From Trichomonas tenax (lineage: Eukaryota > Parabasalia > Trichomonadida > Trichomonadidae), in contig JALKBU010000312.1 of the NCBI GenBank assembly GCA_023091735.1, positions 1 to 49,346 of the forward strand: a stretch of DNA of 49,346 bases. Direction: 5' to 3'. A model generated the notes under the pieces. It was not told the origin of the DNA and did not search any database. It saw only the letters and a program-made list of their open reading frames with translations. The position numbers and the translations under genes were made by a program. This document shows, in pieces, positions 48,993 through 49,346 of the stretch (the stretch's first letter is position 1; each line of letters starts with the position of its first letter).

Positions 48993-49144
48993 GTTAGTTT
49001 TACAAGTTAGGGTCCCCCCTATATAGAAAATAAAATTTTGAATTACTTACAAAACTAACGTTAATTTTATTTTAAAAATTATGACTTTATAAAATCTAAT
49101 CAGTTTTTAAAATAATTTATGACAAACTAACTAACTAACTAACT
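48993..49144. repeat. Further inverted and short tandem repeats
   Basis: GTTAGTTTTACAAG (48993-49006) pairs with CTTACAAAACTAAC (49046-49059) at 12 of 14 positions. AAAATAAAATT (49027-49037) pairs perfectly with AATTTTATTTT (49063-49073). The two pairs interlock (pseudoknot-like order) rather than nest. A (AACT)5 run follows at 49125-49144. A GGGTCCCCCC word lies at 49010-49019. The density of such signals next to a probable element gene suggests an element boundary. Confidence 0.7.
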
Positions 49145-49213
49145 AGAAAAAGATAGCGAAAGGATCTATGAAGTCAGAAATTTTGAAAAATAATTTTAGT
49201 GAAAAATGTTTTA

Positions 49214-49346
49214 TTAATTAACCCTATACCATGTGTAAACAGTAATGTATGGAGGCATGTAATCAGTACCTGAACCGGTGTCGGCAGTGTTTCCGTAAAC
49301 TGAATGAATGTGACTTCCTGCATGATCAATGATTAAACCCGTGTTG
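49214..49346 (-). CDS. C-terminal end of a tail-collar-like protein (partial)
   Basis: The last 44 codons of a minus-strand gene that continues beyond the window. The sequence IIDHAGSHIHSVYGNTADTG and then DYMPPYITVYTWYRVN-stop has the glycine/histidine-rich GSHxH stretch and the MPPYxxVYxWxR ending of phage-tail-collar/tail-fibre-like proteins. In trichomonads such proteins occur as repeated families, possibly carried by virus-like (Maverick) or bacterially derived elements; which applies here cannot be seen. The repeat-rich stretch directly downstream of its stop (48924-49144) may be the end of the element carrying it. Confidence 0.55.
   Translation of the reverse strand, partial: NTGLIIDHAGSHIHSVYGNTADTGSGTDYMPPYITVYTWYRVN

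Overview
The window looks like nuclear DNA of a parabasalid protist, most likely Trichomonas vaginalis or a close relative. The base composition is strongly AT-rich. Long genes run uninterrupted with no visible introns, up to 7.3 kb. It also carries several trichomonad hallmarks: a DUF3447/ankyrin protein, a BspA-like leucine-rich-repeat relic, a BTB-like plus F5/8-type-C protein, beta-helix surface-protein relics, and small ORFs resembling those I associate with Maverick-type elements. The species is an inference; the clade is better supported.

Layout. 0-5 kb: a 5'-truncated Rab GTPase relic, a DUF3447 gene, a frameshifted SNARE pseudogene and, on the minus strand, a MATE transporter. 5-9.2 kb: replication protein A large subunit, then about 2 kb of non-genic DNA with a 30-bp tandem repeat and an inverted repeat. 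9.2-20 kb: a 1018-aa coiled-coil protein, two relics of secreted/adhesive proteins (F5/8-C and glycine-rich), a 103-aa protein, a BTB-like/F5/8-C protein, a probable MED13-like Mediator subunit, and a small coiled-coil protein. 20-24 kb: AT-rich DNA in which I see no credible gene. 24-25.4 kb: two well-conserved, GC-richer housekeeping genes facing each other, a phosphatidylinositol transfer protein and ribosomal protein L37. 25.4-31 kb: degenerate repeats and a cluster of broken beta-helix paralogues, plus a frameshifted minus-strand gene. 32.3-38.8 kb: an unrecognised 652-aa protein, a 455-aa coiled-coil protein and a 512-aa coiled-coil/low-complexity protein. 39-41 kb: Maverick-like small ORFs, then a BspA-like relic next to a dense cluster of perfect inverted repeats bounded by a 16-bp direct repeat. 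41.3-48.6 kb: a 2427-aa BEACH/WD40 protein. 48.6-49.3 kb: a strong hairpin, short repeats, and the C-terminal end of a tail-collar-like protein running off the window.

The intact genes do not form one pathway. They cover membrane traffic and lipid handling (BEACH, PITP, MATE), DNA replication (RPA1), transcription (MED13-like), translation (L37) and cytoskeleton-like coiled coils. Most of the rest is decaying multigene-family and mobile DNA.

The most interesting signals are non-coding. One is an 11-bp motif (consensus TGYCRYATAAA) repeated eight or nine times at about 21-bp spacing directly upstream of the coiled-coil gene at 34984; it recurs upstream of the genes starting at 9243 and 18744 and near a SNARE pseudogene. 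A second is the 10-mer AAAAGTGACA, found six times and twice just upstream of start codons. The third is the nested hairpin cluster at 40.2-40.5 kb.
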